Part shown: positions 11,071 to 21,696 of the stretch, in pieces | Layout of the letters: every line of letters starts with the position of its first letter | Position numbering within the stretch: the stretch's first letter is position 1 | Source of the DNA: Bremia lactucae | Taxonomy: Eukaryota > Oomycota > Peronosporomycetes > Peronosporales > Peronosporaceae | Direction: 5' to 3' | NCBI RefSeq assembly: GCF_004359215.1 | Contig: NC_090618.1 | Span: 2,889,560-2,946,340 of the forward strand | DNA length: 56,781 nt | Translations under genes and position numbers: made by a program | Notes under the pieces: model-generated | Told to the model about the DNA's origin: nothing | What the model saw: only the letters and a program-made list of their open reading frames with translations | The model's database searches: none

Positions 11071-11388
11071 ATGTTTAAAAAGTCAGCGATTGTTTTATGC
11101 ATGGCAAGTGCGGCCCTATTTGGCAATTCTGTCGATGCAACTGCAGAAGTCGCAGAAACATTGGGTCTGCTCGCCCTTGCAGCTGGTCTTTCCGGTGGCG
11201 GCGGCGTCGGCGTCGGCGTCAACGTTGGGTACCCCTATGGTGGTGGCTATGGATATGGACCAGGCGTGGGATACAATCCATACAACCCGTACAACCCAAA
11301 CTACGGTGGTAATGTTCCCCCAGTTGGCAACAGTGGAAATTCGTTCGCAACGGCTTCTGCGACTGCCTCCCGCAATCTGCGCGCATAA
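11071..11388 (+). CDS. Small secreted Gly/Tyr/Asn/Pro-rich protein
   Basis: A 105-aa product. Residues 1-24 (MFKKSAIVLCMASAALFGNS then VDAT) form a clear signal peptide with likely cleavage near SVDA-T. Then comes a short hydrophobic Leu/Ala segment, then a low-complexity block (GGGGVGVGVNVGYPYGGGYG, YNPYNPYNPNY), then a Ser/Ala/Thr-rich tail ending NLRA. Such repeats are common in cell-wall, adhesive or matrix proteins, but no enzymatic domain is visible. The open frame continues upstream to 11008, but ATG 11071 gives the signal peptide. It stands alone in a gene-poor stretch, as many secreted proteins of oomycetes do. A role in the host or in the wall is inference. Confidence 0.7.
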   Translation: MFKKSAIVLCMASAALFGNSVDATAEVAETLGLLALAAGLSGGGGVGVGVNVGYPYGGGYGYGPGVGYNPYNPYNPNYGGNVPPVGNSGNSFATASATASRNLRA

Positions 11389-14300
11389 ACGCAGGGATAA
11401 CCCTTCTAACATTCTCGTCACGTCTAACACTACATATCAGTCGCGTTACATATGTTGTATGTTGTAATCGGTAGTCTTTTATTTCCTAATACATGCTTAA
11501 GCTGATTTTTTGTGACGGAGTTCCACTCCTACGCACGGTGAAAGCTTGTTATATAAACTGAACTTGTGTTTGCGATATATGTATGTAGTAGAAGCAATGT
11601 ATGCAGATTCACTTTGACAAGTGTAAAGCAATTAAGGCAATTAATTGTGATGAATATTCCGTAACTGCATTGGAGAATATATAGGCGGCGGCGATTAGCA
11701 CAGGGTATCGTAGGGTGATTAGAATGAGGGGTCGTACGTAGGTGGCTACACTAGCTTATTGGAAGGCTATACATCAACTCAATTTTTAATATTTATCAAA
11801 CGGGATACAACTACCCCCCAGAATTAAAAAAGGAATAAATATGGTATTTTATGGTATGAGCACACCAATGCTCACGGTGGCTTGAAATAATGTTTGTATC
11901 ATTCCAGTCAAAATTTAAAAAATATTGGCCTTTCGCCAGGTCCTGTCTCTATAGCTAGCGCTACTTTACGTCCTTTCGTATAGCTCGTAGAATCGCTTCG
12001 ACATCAACATTTGATATTGTGTGCTCGTAAGGGACACAAACCTTAATTCAATTGCGACATCACTCAAATTAGCGAGCCACAATTAATAATTTAAGTTGAA
12101 GAAATTGACATGTATGAGTAATGCATCGAAAAGGGCGTGAACTTCATTTTTAGATATGCTTTTTGGATTCAAGGCGATTGCTTGTGCCTTAAAATATCAC
12201 ATTTAAATGTCGCAGTGTGAGAAAAGTTAAGAAAGATTGAAAGAAATTTTCTTAGAATTCTGTTTACATTAAAGATGTGCACGGTATTTTTCGCGCGCGT
12301 GATGAATTAAGTTTTAAAATATCAAGTGCTTTATCATCTAAAGGCTTACTTTATCTATAGTGGATGGCTGGTCCAAGTAGGGACGCAACGCCACGCTCTG
12401 CATTCGCTAAATGCAGAGTATTGTGCGTTTACCCGGTCGCATTCAATATATCTCAGGATTGTGATTATTGCTAACAGAGGGAAGAAGCTATGAGGCGTCT
12501 GGTTTACACATTTTGCAAGCGTGCTGTTACGGTTTAACTAAATATACGACGTTTAACATCGCAGAAGGTAGAAATATAAACATGCCGCGAGCGCTGTGGA
12601 CGTAAAGAGAAAACAGACGAGTAGATTTATATCTCCGTCAAAGCTTTAAGATTTTGTTTTAAAGTTAGCCTAAGTCGCAAGCCAAATACAAGTTTAATTT
12701 TAGATTGTCACAACTTTTATCACGTCCCAAAAGACAATTTATAGGACTATGGTGACGGCACAAATATACTTTTGCTTCGCGATACATGAGTTCTCTTGTG
12801 TCTCCTTAGATATCGATGTTACTTGCAAAAAGAGACTTAGATGTGGCACATAGGGCACATAGGGCACAAAATGTTTACATACAATCGTTAAATATATTTT
12901 TAACGCTCCTGTCGATTGCGCCGGAGCAACCGACAGGGATACGATGTATGCTTGAGGATTGTATGTGATGTATCGGCATATTAGTGGCTCATAATATTTC
13001 GAGCTGGAAAAATTACCGCAAAACTTGATGAAAAGCGTAAGATACTATGACCATCTTTTGCGATTTTCCTTATTTCGGCTCAGATGTCTCACTGCCAGCC
13101 ATGAGCAAAATTTATTTTGTTCAATTGTGCCCATCTCCCTTAAAATCGCGATAAAAACGGCATTCAAATTCTTCGGACGTGGTGAGACTTGTTCACGCAA
13201 ACATTGGTCAAGGAGACATTTATGAGCTTTTTAAAGTCGCTCGGTGGCTTCAAATATAAAATGCAGTGTCGAGGGTACTTTCGACATTGAAAATTCTTGC
13301 GCGTGGCCACTGGTTGATGAAGTATACTGGTGTGGCCTTTTAGATATTACTAATCGGAATTTGATCGCTTTGCAGAACTGAATAACTTGCGGCTGGGAGT
13401 CGGAAGAATTGTCCTACTTATGGCACATAAGGGCAAGCATATGATAGCATTCAATCTGCAATACACAAAAAAGTTGGTATTCCGATTGCATGCTATTAGG
13501 TTCAAAGAGTCTCGATTATCCCAACGACTGACCACGTTTCTTAGCCAAAATTGTGCATCCACTACCGCATCCATTCTCATCGCACAGCCTGCTGTGGCTC
13601 CATTTGTGAGACCAACGTCGCGCAGTGATTTCTTGACATTGCTACCAAGGGAGCACTAGTCTGCCAGCTGGTCATATGACTACTGACTTGCTTTTGCGAC
13701 CAGGTTGCTGCTGAAGATCACCATTTTCCAACACCAGCGTAACATATAAGATTTATTAGGGAAACGCGTTTCGCCCAAACTAGGTTGAGATTAATCAGTT
13801 TCAATGTGAAACCTTGCGAGCTCTCCGCAAGAAAAAAATCATCCCATTTTGAAAACAAGTGCAGATATGAAACGGGGCATCACTTGGTTCATATTTCTCT
13901 CAAGCAAAAGCTCATTGCAGTCTGAAAGTGGAGCGTGGTCGATTTTGACCTTTAGTAGATGCCACAATTTATTGCAACGAACAACGCAGTACTTTAAATG
14001 GCTGAAGCTTATAGCTCAGATTTATCACTTGAACTTGTGAGAGGCATGTAACAATACTGCTCTGAAACGAAAAAGTCCCTTTGTACTTTTTTGGTTTGAA
14101 ACCTGGGTGGGTTGAAGTAGAAATTTCACATGAATCTGTCAAAACGAAGATGAGTACTCGTCTCAGACCGCATTTCGAAGAAGTGCTACGAAAAACTCGA
14201 CTCTGACAATCAATTCTTCATCGTATAATATCTTTTTGCATGGATAATTTGTCCTACGATCTTTTTTCTGAGTTGCAACAAGATCTGTACTTTTCTAGTG

Positions 14301-15259
14301 CATGGGCAAATTTGCCATGTCTGACTTCGATTCAGAGGCAGATATATAGAAAGCAAATTGACACGTATGGCAAAATCGCCTTTTGGACAGTTTTAAGTAT
14401 GTACAAAGATGTTCCATAGTAACGTTTAACTTCCTCCGATTCGTGCATTATTGTAAAAAATCAGATTTTCATGATGCTCGTGCGCTTACTGCCAAGCAGC
14501 TTTGACCGCATGGTGCTCAACTTGTTTTATCGTCAACCTAAATAAAAAGCGAAACGATCACTTCACATTGTTTCTAACAATGCTACCCCGAATTCCGTTG
14601 CAAATTCCTATCCTTGTAAGAATAAAGAAAATACATCTGTCGCATAATTTGCCATTGCGACAAAGCCTTTGTAGGGAAAAATTCTCGCTTTGATTTACTC
14701 AAATGAACAGTTCACAATAGACCAAGTTTCATGCAAGCAGAAAGGTACGTCAAAATCCCGTACTCACCGCAACACTAGATACGCATGAGGATGCTTTTCC
14801 GAGACTTCAAGTTGAAATTGCTACATCGAACGGCCATGTGTCCGATTCTTTTTTATCTTCAATGACAGCCGTGAGACCAGCTGTAAGATCGTAACCTATA
14901 ATCGAAAACACACTATCACGATAGCCAGGATGAAACCGACTCAACCCTTGTTCAATATCAAAAATACAAAAAGTCATCGAATGTCAAGAGTTCCGGCTTG
15001 ATGCTGCCACTTCTCAAAGGCCGATCGGCGTGGCGTCTCTCGACCTGTGGCTACTCTCACCAAGCAGACCAAACAGCCAATTTTGCCGTTGCGTGTTCTA
15101 CTAGACATAACAAGCCAGCTCAAAGAACCTAATTTGCGACCTCGTTGGTAGTTGGCCAAGGTTGGACCGACTATTTCGGTACATAAAAGCCGCCAGTGTC
15201 CAGATCGCCCTACGACGATCAGGTCAGTATTCTTCGTTTTGCGGTTTCTGCGTCATTCG
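11389..15259. other. 3.9-kb gene-poor region
   Basis: Only short open frames without recognisable domains occur. Small structures include a hairpin at 12396-12418 (CTCTGCATT / AAATGCAGAG arms) and a short GGGCACATA direct repeat at about 12844-12868. The frame at 13387-13659 is 90 codons but has no recognised similarity. The last about 200 bp should contain the promoter of the gene at 15260. No retroelement core was recognised here. Confidence 0.5.
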
Positions 15260-17047
15260 ATGGCTCCGTCAAGGACGTTAGGCGCGTTGCTGATCGTTCT
15301 TGTCAGTCTCAATACCCTCCACGCATCTTCATGGACATTCTGGCCCCAAGCCAATCTGGATGACCGTCCTGGATCCGTCAAAAGCGCCATTCAGTCCAAA
15401 TCGTTGACAAACGAACGCATTGCCAATCGAACGTCCGTCGAGCATCTCGTCAACTCGGCGTCTGGACCGTTTCTCGATACGTCCGTTGTTACCGTAAAGG
15501 CCAAGCTCGCGACCGCCACAACGGCTCTTAGTGACGTCAAGTCAACGTATCGCAATTGGGTCGGCCCTCGACCAATCTCCCCCGACGCGGCGTGCTACCG
15601 AGAAGCGCACATTATGGACACCTGTCCAAGCAATTTCGATCGCCATGACGCAACGAATACGTGCTGGGCATCGTGTCCCATTGCGTACCCCGTCGAGTGT
15701 GGGTTTGAGTGTATTCGCCAGAACGATGGCTGTGGGATGGAAATGCTCAATAAAGTGGGTGCGATTGGCAACACCGTGCTGTCAATTGCATTATTAGGTG
15801 GGGCCAAGCAACTGTGGATGGTCACCAAGACGATCATGCGCACGATGGATTGCGTGAATATCATGATTGGCACCATGCGATCCATTATTCGTTACGTGCG
15901 TAATATTCAGACAACCGACCCCCAAGCGTCGAGTGACAAGATTCTCAACATTTTGTACCAGTCTCAAAACGTCGTGACGGACTTGCCCGTTGCATACTAC
16001 CTTTGCATGGGACTGCCTTTGCCACGACCGTTGGAAATCTCTGGTCGTGTCCTCTCAACCATCAATTGGATGCTCTTGAATGCCGTGGCGTATAAAGACG
16101 ATCTTTTTTCGAGTTGGTCGCGATTCCGCGCGTTTTTAATTGGTGCGAACTTTACCGAGGCTGCCAATGCCATCAACGAAACGGATATTGGCACGCTTAG
16201 CGATGCCATGCGGTCCAAATCGAATTGTGGCTACGATCTGCGAGCAATTACGGACCGTTCGTGGAACACTGTGAACCAGCTCCGTGCCGATTTTCCTGGG
16301 ATTTCGGAAGATGAATTGCGATTGAAAGTTCAAAACACGCAGCTCATGCGGTCGGACATTTCGATTGCAACGAATAATTGCATGGAACAGTTGATTGAAG
16401 AGTCGGATGAGTTCACGGCGTATATGACGCGCGAGAGGATTCGCACGGCCATGAGTGGCATGATTAATGAACTCATTTCAACGGGCACAAGCAAGAATGG
16501 GTCGACGGAGGACGCCAATCAATTTATGTACGTTGCGTTTAGCAAGGTTTTGATCTCACTGGCTGTCACGGGTCTCGATATGATTGGTATTATGGGTACC
16601 ATTGCTGCCTATCAGCAGAAATTCTGTGGTCCCACGAATTTTATTGGTGAAATCGATGATGGTACCGATCCGAAAACATTGGGCTTAACAACAATAGAAA
16701 AGGCTTTTAAAGGTACTTCGATGGTATGGAGACGCAAAGGCGACGGGGTCGTGACCGTCACGTTCGAAAGCTCGGATACAAAAAAGGTTTTTGTAAATAT
16801 CATGTCGGGTGGCAACAAGATTGGTGAATTATACGTGGATGCAGGCAAGACTGTCCGATGGGTCTCGAAGGTCTCTGCATTAGCAGGCAAAACGCTTTAC
16901 TTTGACCGTTGGCGTGCCGGCATCCTTGGTTTACCGGGTACTGGCGGTGGATCACTGCTTTTGTGGATACCTCACGCATCCGAAGGGGGTCACTTGGACG
17001 TCAGGGCGAAGCTGCACGACAGCGATTCAAGTGCGAGGCCCAAATAG
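15260..17047 (+). CDS. Secreted protein of unknown function, Cys-containing, 595 aa
   Basis: Starting at ATG 15260 the first 23 residues (MAPSRTLGALLIVLVSLNTL then HAS) form a signal peptide. The frame continues upstream to 15152 only through a TTG start, which would hide the signal. About 90 residues in begins a Cys-rich block (CYREAHIMDTCPSNFDR, CWASCPIAYPVECGFECI, CGMEML) followed by a long helical region with hydrophobic stretches (IGNTVLSIALLGGAKQLW; VLISLAVTGLDMIGIMGTIAAY). The last about 130 residues look beta-rich and end in WIPHASEGGHLDVRAKL. I recall similar secreted proteins in Phytophthora-type genomes but know no function. It could be a wall/host-surface protein or an effector. 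Conservation, not defence or toxicity, is all that can be claimed. Confidence 0.75.
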   Translation: MAPSRTLGALLIVLVSLNTLHASSWTFWPQANLDDRPGSVKSAIQSKSLTNERIANRTSVEHLVNSASGPFLDTSVVTVKAKLATATTALSDVKSTYRNWVGPRPISPDAACYREAHIMDTCPSNFDRHDATNTCWASCPIAYPVECGFECIRQNDGCGMEMLNKVGAIGNTVLSIALLGGAKQLWMVTKTIMRTMDCVNIMIGTMRSIIRYVRNIQTTDPQASSDKILNILYQSQNVVTDLPVAYYLCMGLPLPRPLEISGRVLSTINWMLLNAVAYKDDLFSSWSRFRAFLIGANFTEAANAINETDIGTLSDAMRSKSNCGYDLRAITDRSWNTVNQLRADFPGISEDELRLKVQNTQLMRSDISIATNNCMEQLIEESDEFTAYMTRERIRTAMSGMINELISTGTSKNGSTEDANQFMYVAFSKVLISLAVTGLDMIGIMGTIAAYQQKFCGPTNFIGEIDDGTDPKTLGLTTIEKAFKGTSMVWRRKGDGVVTVTFESSDTKKVFVNIMSGGNKIGELYVDAGKTVRWVSKVSALAGKTLYFDRWRAGILGLPGTGGGSLLLWIPHASEGGHLDVRAKLHDSDSSARPK

Positions 17048-17649
17048 TGCAAATAGAGCAATTAACGTGCGTTTACTTTAAACATTAATACTAAATTAGG
17101 AGCGATAGGAAAAAAAAATCAAGTCAACGTTGGATAGAAAAGGGTGAAAAGTACCCGGAGTGCCCCTGTGAAAGAAAAGTACCAATTAAAATTATTAGTT
17201 CAATTTGAGTCTTCCAAATGGTGCGTTTCGAATCAAGTGGGAACTTTCCGCCGCGTGGAGATAGCCAGTCCAGGATTTTTTCGGTTTCGGATGATGTCAC
17301 GCTTTGTGGCAGCTTTTCAGCGGAGCTGGTAAAAAGATACCTTCAACTTCAATGACAGACGGTGGTCGCCAGTAGAATGGCGATTTCCCTCTTGTGAAAA
17401 CAATAATTAGCAATTCAAGTATTAAATCTGATAGTCTATAAAGATTGATCGTCGCACACTTTGTAAATATGTTCTTTTAAGGGACTTTACGCACTTGCCA
17501 ATTGTGTGCCGGAACACGAAGTAATATGCACTTGAAAAAGCACGAACATACATGTTTCTACTTTGCGACTTCATATCATTATTACACTGTGCAGCATCAC
17601 TTACAAACCCGTAGATCGTGCGGATTTAAGTTTTAAATGATAGCGAAGA
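17048..17649. other. Intergenic, no gene seen
   Basis: 3' flank of the secreted protein gene up to a Gypsy LTR. Short frames only. Confidence 0.45.
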
Positions 17650-18110
17650 TGAAACGGGGCACTGTCGACTTGTACTGCTTCAGTACAAGTCCACTTCGCA
17701 CTGCACTGATGCAGTGCGAAGTGATGCAGTGCGAGTGGTACCTTACGTCACTTCACGTAAACTAGTACGTGCAGAAGAAGTCTTCTCTTTAAAACACTTG
17801 CTTTAAAGAGGGTTAAATGAAAAGTGTAATAATATAATTAAGTTCTTCTTGTCTATCTACTTGATACTATCTTAATCATAAGCTAATACAAAATATGTAC
17901 TAAAAGTCTTATCTTTCTTTCTCCATGCTCGCGTCCAGCGCTGACTGGGACCGCGGAGAAAGTAGATATTATGGTCTGTATCTACCAATGGATAAGCTTT
18001 AGAATATTACCATGTAAAATAATATTCTCCAAACATTATCCACCTTTTAGATAGTATATTAATCCAGAACCTTTAAGTGTTAAATTCATGTAACGATACA
18101 CCCCGTTACA
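17650..18110 (-). repeat. Solo LTR of Gypsy family A
   Basis: 461 bp, starting TGAAACGGGG and ending CCCCGTTACA. It matches the copy at 1659-2111 in the same orientation. A short local duplication of GATGCAGTGCGA lies near 17704-17735. No PBS, purine tract or internal sequence adjoins it and no clear 5-bp target duplication is visible, so it is an old solo LTR. Confidence 0.75.
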
Positions 18111-18547
18111 CAGACCATGTTCTGACATAGAGGATTCTAAGCCTAAAGATCCGCCGAAGACACGTGAACGTGCTCAGTCGGTGTTCACAAGCCAGTCGTT
18201 TAAAACGTGGCTATGTGATGTCGAACCAAATAAGATCTGATTTTGTTTGCTTGAATGTTTGCAATTGTAAATTATGCAGACAAGTCCAACGGTTTTGGTA
18301 CGGGAATGGTACAACATGGCTGTTCACATTATATTGAAGATGGTTTGGTTGTTGACAAACACAACATCTCGTGAACATTTTGTGGTAATAATTATCTTTA
18401 TTTTGGCGCTTTATCAACAAAAAAAGCCCGTACTGAAACGCTGTCCCTCTTAGCTAAGTCAACTGTTTTAAAAAAAGAGCCACATTCAGTCATTCCTTGG
18501 CTTAATAAATAGGCCAGTAACAACGCGTAAACATCATGCAGGAAGCG
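18111..18547. other. Intergenic, no gene seen
   Basis: 3' flank of the methyltransferase gene up to the LTR. Nothing else recognised. Confidence 0.45.
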
Positions 18548-19312
18548 TCAAATGTGAGTACCTGCAGCTTGAGGTTTGGCTACAATGAAATACGTTGTGC
18601 CAAAATGGAAGCGGTGCATCGTTTCAACTTCCAGTCCGGCCTGATCTAATAAAGCCACGATGTCTCGGTTCCAGTGGCATCCCCACTTCTGAACGTGAAG
18701 ATCTGCAAATTTGTCTAAGATACCGGAGAGCCACGCAAAGCTACTTTGTCCATGTTCCAGCAGCAAGATGCGACCACTTGTTTTCTTGCACACGCGTTGC
18801 ATCTCCTTTAAAGCGCGCACGGGGTCATCCATACTGCAAAGACCAAACGTATCCACGACTGTGTCAAACTGGTCGTCATTAAAGACCAGATTTTCAGCTT
18901 TCATGACCTGAAGGTCGCAGCTGGCCAACCGCTGCTGCTGAGAAATCGAGGCTTGATTCAGCATTTCACGGCTAAAGTCTATTAACGTCGCATGCGACGT
19001 TGGCGAGTAATATGCCAAATTGCGACCCGTTCCAGCTGCTACCTCCAAAACGTGGCCATGAGCCTTCCGAAGCAGAAAACGTCGCATGAGCGAGATCCCC
19101 GTGAGTCGTTCGTCCCAGTCGATTTCCTTGTCGTAATTTGCTGCGTTCGTGTCAAATATCTTCCGCCGCCTGGCGTCATCTACGGTCGCCGTAGCCCCAT
19201 CAACTTGTCGTTTTCTAGGATCGTAGAGCACCACGTATGTAGTAAAGGCTACTCCAGCGTACAATGCAGCGCCGCTTAGCAACAGGCCTGGTCGACGCCA
19301 CACCGTAGCCAT
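18548..19312 (-). CDS. Membrane-anchored SAM-dependent methyltransferase, OMS1-like
   Basis: A 254-aa protein from ATG 19312; the frame's extra codons to 19324 begin with TTG. Residues about 8-29 are hydrophobic (a probable membrane anchor or mitochondrial import signal). A class I methyltransferase fold follows: motif I VLEVAAGTGRNLAYY at about 88-102, TLIDFSREML (post I) and FDTVVDTFGLCSM. The order of a short N-terminal anchor plus a UbiE-type domain resembles yeast Oms1, a mitochondrial inner-membrane protein, and METTL7 proteins. Substrate unknown. It diverges from MCMBP with 94 bp between start codons, so the two probably share a promoter region. Confidence 0.8.
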   Translation of the reverse strand: MATVWRRPGLLLSGAALYAGVAFTTYVVLYDPRKRQVDGATATVDDARRRKIFDTNAANYDKEIDWDERLTGISLMRRFLLRKAHGHVLEVAAGTGRNLAYYSPTSHATLIDFSREMLNQASISQQQRLASCDLQVMKAENLVFNDDQFDTVVDTFGLCSMDDPVRALKEMQRVCKKTSGRILLLEHGQSSFAWLSGILDKFADLHVQKWGCHWNRDIVALLDQAGLEVETMHRFHFGTTYFIVAKPQAAGTHI

Positions 19313-19406
19313 TTTGATAGTCAAAAGATTTTTGACCAGTCATCGATCGGAACGACTGAATAAAAACACACACTAATATGTCTCATTTTTATTTTAATTC
19401 TTAGGA
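19313..19406. promoter_or_regulatory. Short divergent promoter, methyltransferase and MCMBP
   Basis: Only 94 bp separate the two divergent start codons. The end of it (TTTTAATTCTTAG, right before the MCMBP ATG) also resembles a splice acceptor, so an upstream exon for MCMBP cannot be excluded. Confidence 0.5.
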
Positions 19407-19972
19407 ATGTTAGATCTCTCATCGCAACTCTCGGCGTCACGCGATATTGCAAATGTCCCCGTATTGGACGAAGGAGCTTTTTGCTTGGGAAAGTACCACG
19501 ACGGCAGTGTGCTAAAGTTTCGTGGAGTCATTCGAGACGTGCAAGATCCAGAGTTCGTCGTTCTAGACGACACAGCGGTCGCATTGACTGATGATGAGGC
19601 GATGCGCAAACAATTGGTCGAGCGTGTGCCGCTTCTTGTCACACTTTTCCCCCACGCGAGTGACTGGACCCATATTGCGTACCGTGCCCATATACCCACG
19701 CAAAGTGATGGTAACCAATGTGAAGAGAATGCATGTTTTGCAACTTCGAAGAGAAGTGAGCGCTCTATGGAGGACCAGCTGAATTGCGATTTGCAGCAGG
19801 AAAAGAACGACGTGCATGGCAAAAGATCAAAGGCTGAAAACACGCTGAAAAAGGAGCAAAATCAAGCGTTTTTACTGCCCGAAGCTGTCCATATTTACGT
19901 CTACGACGGCCAGCACAAAAACATTTCGTTGGACGCATTCAAGGTGAATGAAGCGTTTGAATTCGTCGGCAT
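19407..19972 (+). CDS. MCMBP: MCM-binding protein, N-terminal part, cut at gap
   Basis: The 188 codons before the gap begin MLDLSSQLSA. The block LKFRGVIRDVQDPEFVV (about residues 36-52) is the conserved VKFRxMIQDMxDPEF segment of MCMBP/ETG1. A polar linker follows, then VHIYVYDG...LDAFKVNEAFEFVG, the conserved KVNDxxEFxG block. MCMBP binds MCM2-7 subcomplexes in the nucleus and helps MCM assembly and unloading. Family members are usually about 550-650 aa, so about two thirds is missing. The frame ends at the N run, and what follows is retrotransposon sequence, not MCMBP. No remainder was found in the window. Confidence 0.85.
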
Positions 19973-20072
19973 NNNNNNNNNNNNNNNNNNNNNNNNNNNN
20001 NNNNNNNNNNNNNNNNNNNNNNNNNNNNNNNNNNNNNNNNNNNNNNNNNNNNNNNNNNNNNNNNNNNNNNNN
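19973..20072. other. Assembly gap (100 N)
   Basis: 100 N between the MCMBP coding sequence and Gypsy sequence. The true distance and the remainder of both are unknown. Confidence 0.99.
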
Positions 20073-20480
20073 TCTCATTCGAAGGCTCATAATCAGCCGC
20101 CTGACGGGTATCAGGCGACTGTTCCATCCTCCCCGAGTCGGCCATTTCGTCCGACTCGCACTCATAATCGACCTCTAAAGAGGGGTCGTACTCACGTGGT
20201 GAATCACCACGTGCACTCGCAACACCAAGTGTTGTGCGAGTGGAAGACACTACGGTAGACGGAACGTCTACCGCAAGAGATAACAATGCGTCACCCGCGG
20301 CTGCACGAACCGCAGCCGAAGGTTCAACACTATCCTCACCCCGCATGAATTGTTCCTTCATGCGATGGAATTTAAAATGATGGATCTGACCAATCAAAAT
20401 CATTTTAAAAATTAAGTGGTCATTTAGCGACCACTCCACCTAATGACATTCAGAGTGATTGTCGTTTAAGGGAGGGGTGA
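20073..20480 (+). mobile_element. 3' internal end of a + strand Gypsy element with polypurine tract
   Basis: This piece ends in GGGAGGGGTGA immediately before the LTR at 20481, the position and composition of a polypurine tract. The same tract precedes the LTR at 36964. The two internal ends share further sequence, such as the TGGTCAGA/TTGATTGGTC region read on the - strand. An open - strand frame (about 20439 down to the gap) is antisense to the element and could be the antisense frame discussed in the findings. Confidence 0.7.
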
Positions 20481-20930
20481 TGTAACGGGGTGTATCGTTA
20501 CATGAAATTAACAATAAAAGATTGTTAATTAATATTATCCAAAAGGTAGATAATATTTGGAGGAAATTACTTTAAATAGTAATTTCCTGAATTCTTATCC
20601 ATAAATAGGTATAGACCATTATGTCTATTTATTCCGCAGACTAATCAGCTGTAGAAGTAATCAAAGAGAGTTACGAGATAAGATAGATAAGAATTCATTT
20701 ACATGTTTAGTATTAGTTTATAGTTAAGACAACATTTACAAAGATAGATTAACAAGACACTTAACTATATTAATACAGTTTTCATTTTACACTCTTAAGC
20801 TAACTTGCCTTAAGAGAAGTCTTCCTCTATACGTACAGTGTACGTCACCTAACGAGAGGCACCACTCACATCTGAAGCAGTGTGAAGTGGACTTGTACTG
20901 AAACAGTACAAGTCGCAGTGCCCCGTTACA
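20481..20930 (+). repeat. Gypsy family A 3' LTR
   Basis: 450 bp from TGTAACGGGG to CCCCGTTACA, in the reverse orientation of 1659-2111. The polypurine tract directly left shows it is the 3' LTR of a + strand element. Its right end is only 45 bp before the first ATG of the next gene. Confidence 0.8.
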
Positions 20931-20975
20931 TCCACCCATACGCTATTGCCAACGAATTTGACGCTCGCGCACCAC

Positions 20976-21696
20976 ATGATGTACGCTCCTCCATTGCTAA
21001 GATCGAATTATATTACGAATCGATTTTATGACTTGGGTTTTAGTGCCTCGATGATGCAGCTTGCTCGCTCGAGCCACGCACAGCTCCCGCAATCAGTACT
21101 CGACTTCATTTGTGAAAAGTGTGGAGGACTTGTTGTGCCTAGCGTGTCAGCGGACGTGCGTGTGTTGCCGCAGTCCCGCAAGTCGCCGCTAAATCGACGT
21201 TTGGTTAAGCAGCAACGCCGTGCACAGCTTCAAAATGGCTTAAATGGGCCACGTTTAGTGCGAGAGACGCTTTCGACAATTTTGGTACGTTTTGCATGTG
21301 GATACTTAATTAAATGCGTGTGTGGTTGACAGATGGTAACGTGATATTCTTCCATAGAGGATAACCTGCCGTCGGTGTCAGCATATATCGGATCGACCGG
21401 GTGCGTCAACTGTATACAAGGTCAAGAGTCTAAAGCGAGTGCGAGAAACCCAAGAGACGGAAGCGGTAAGGGCCGTCCATACGACGAATGAAGAGGATAC
21501 TTCTGCGGTTATTCTAAAGGAGGGGGAGTCCGTGATAACGAGTTTTTTCGCAGTGCCTCCCAGTCCACCTCGAAAGCTTCTTGATGGACCAAAACGAAAG
21601 AAAAAAAAGACGAAAAATTACGTCGATGGAGCGAAACTTGCCGTTCAAAACAGTCTTAGTTCGTTCCTGCAGGGTCAAAAGTCGCAAAAAAAGTAA
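20976..21696 (+). CDS. Zinc-ribbon RNase MRP/P subunit-like protein (C18orf21/RMP24 or Rpr2 type)
   Basis: Proposed exons 20976-21284 and 21358-21696, with a 73-nt GT-AG intron, give about 215 aa. The first exon carries CEKCGGLVVPSVSADVRV. Splicing brings in ITCRRCRCQ, so the two CxxC pairs form a zinc ribbon as in Rpr2/Rpp21/SNM1 and C18orf21 (human RMP24). The order ARSSHAQ...CEKCGG...ITCRRC matches C18orf21 best. The C-terminus is basic and ends FLQGQKSQKK. These proteins bind RNase P/MRP RNA in the nucleolus. The true start is uncertain. GGTTTTAG at about 21033-21040 resembles an acceptor, so an upstream first exon may have been separated by the LTR. Confidence 0.7.

Noticed and set aside
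11097..11467. Overlapping + and - frames at the Gly-rich gene
   Set aside because: They are frame-shifted readings of the GGC/TAT-rich repeats. Only the frame from 11071 has a signal peptide.
13387..13659. 90-codon + frame in the gene-poor region
   Set aside because: No recognisable family, signal peptide or codon pattern distinct from its surroundings.
19939..20439. - strand frame first read as a Gypsy gag following a 5' LTR
   Set aside because: The GGGAGGGGTGA tract directly left of the LTR shows that the LTR is a 3' LTR of a + strand element, so this frame is antisense to it.
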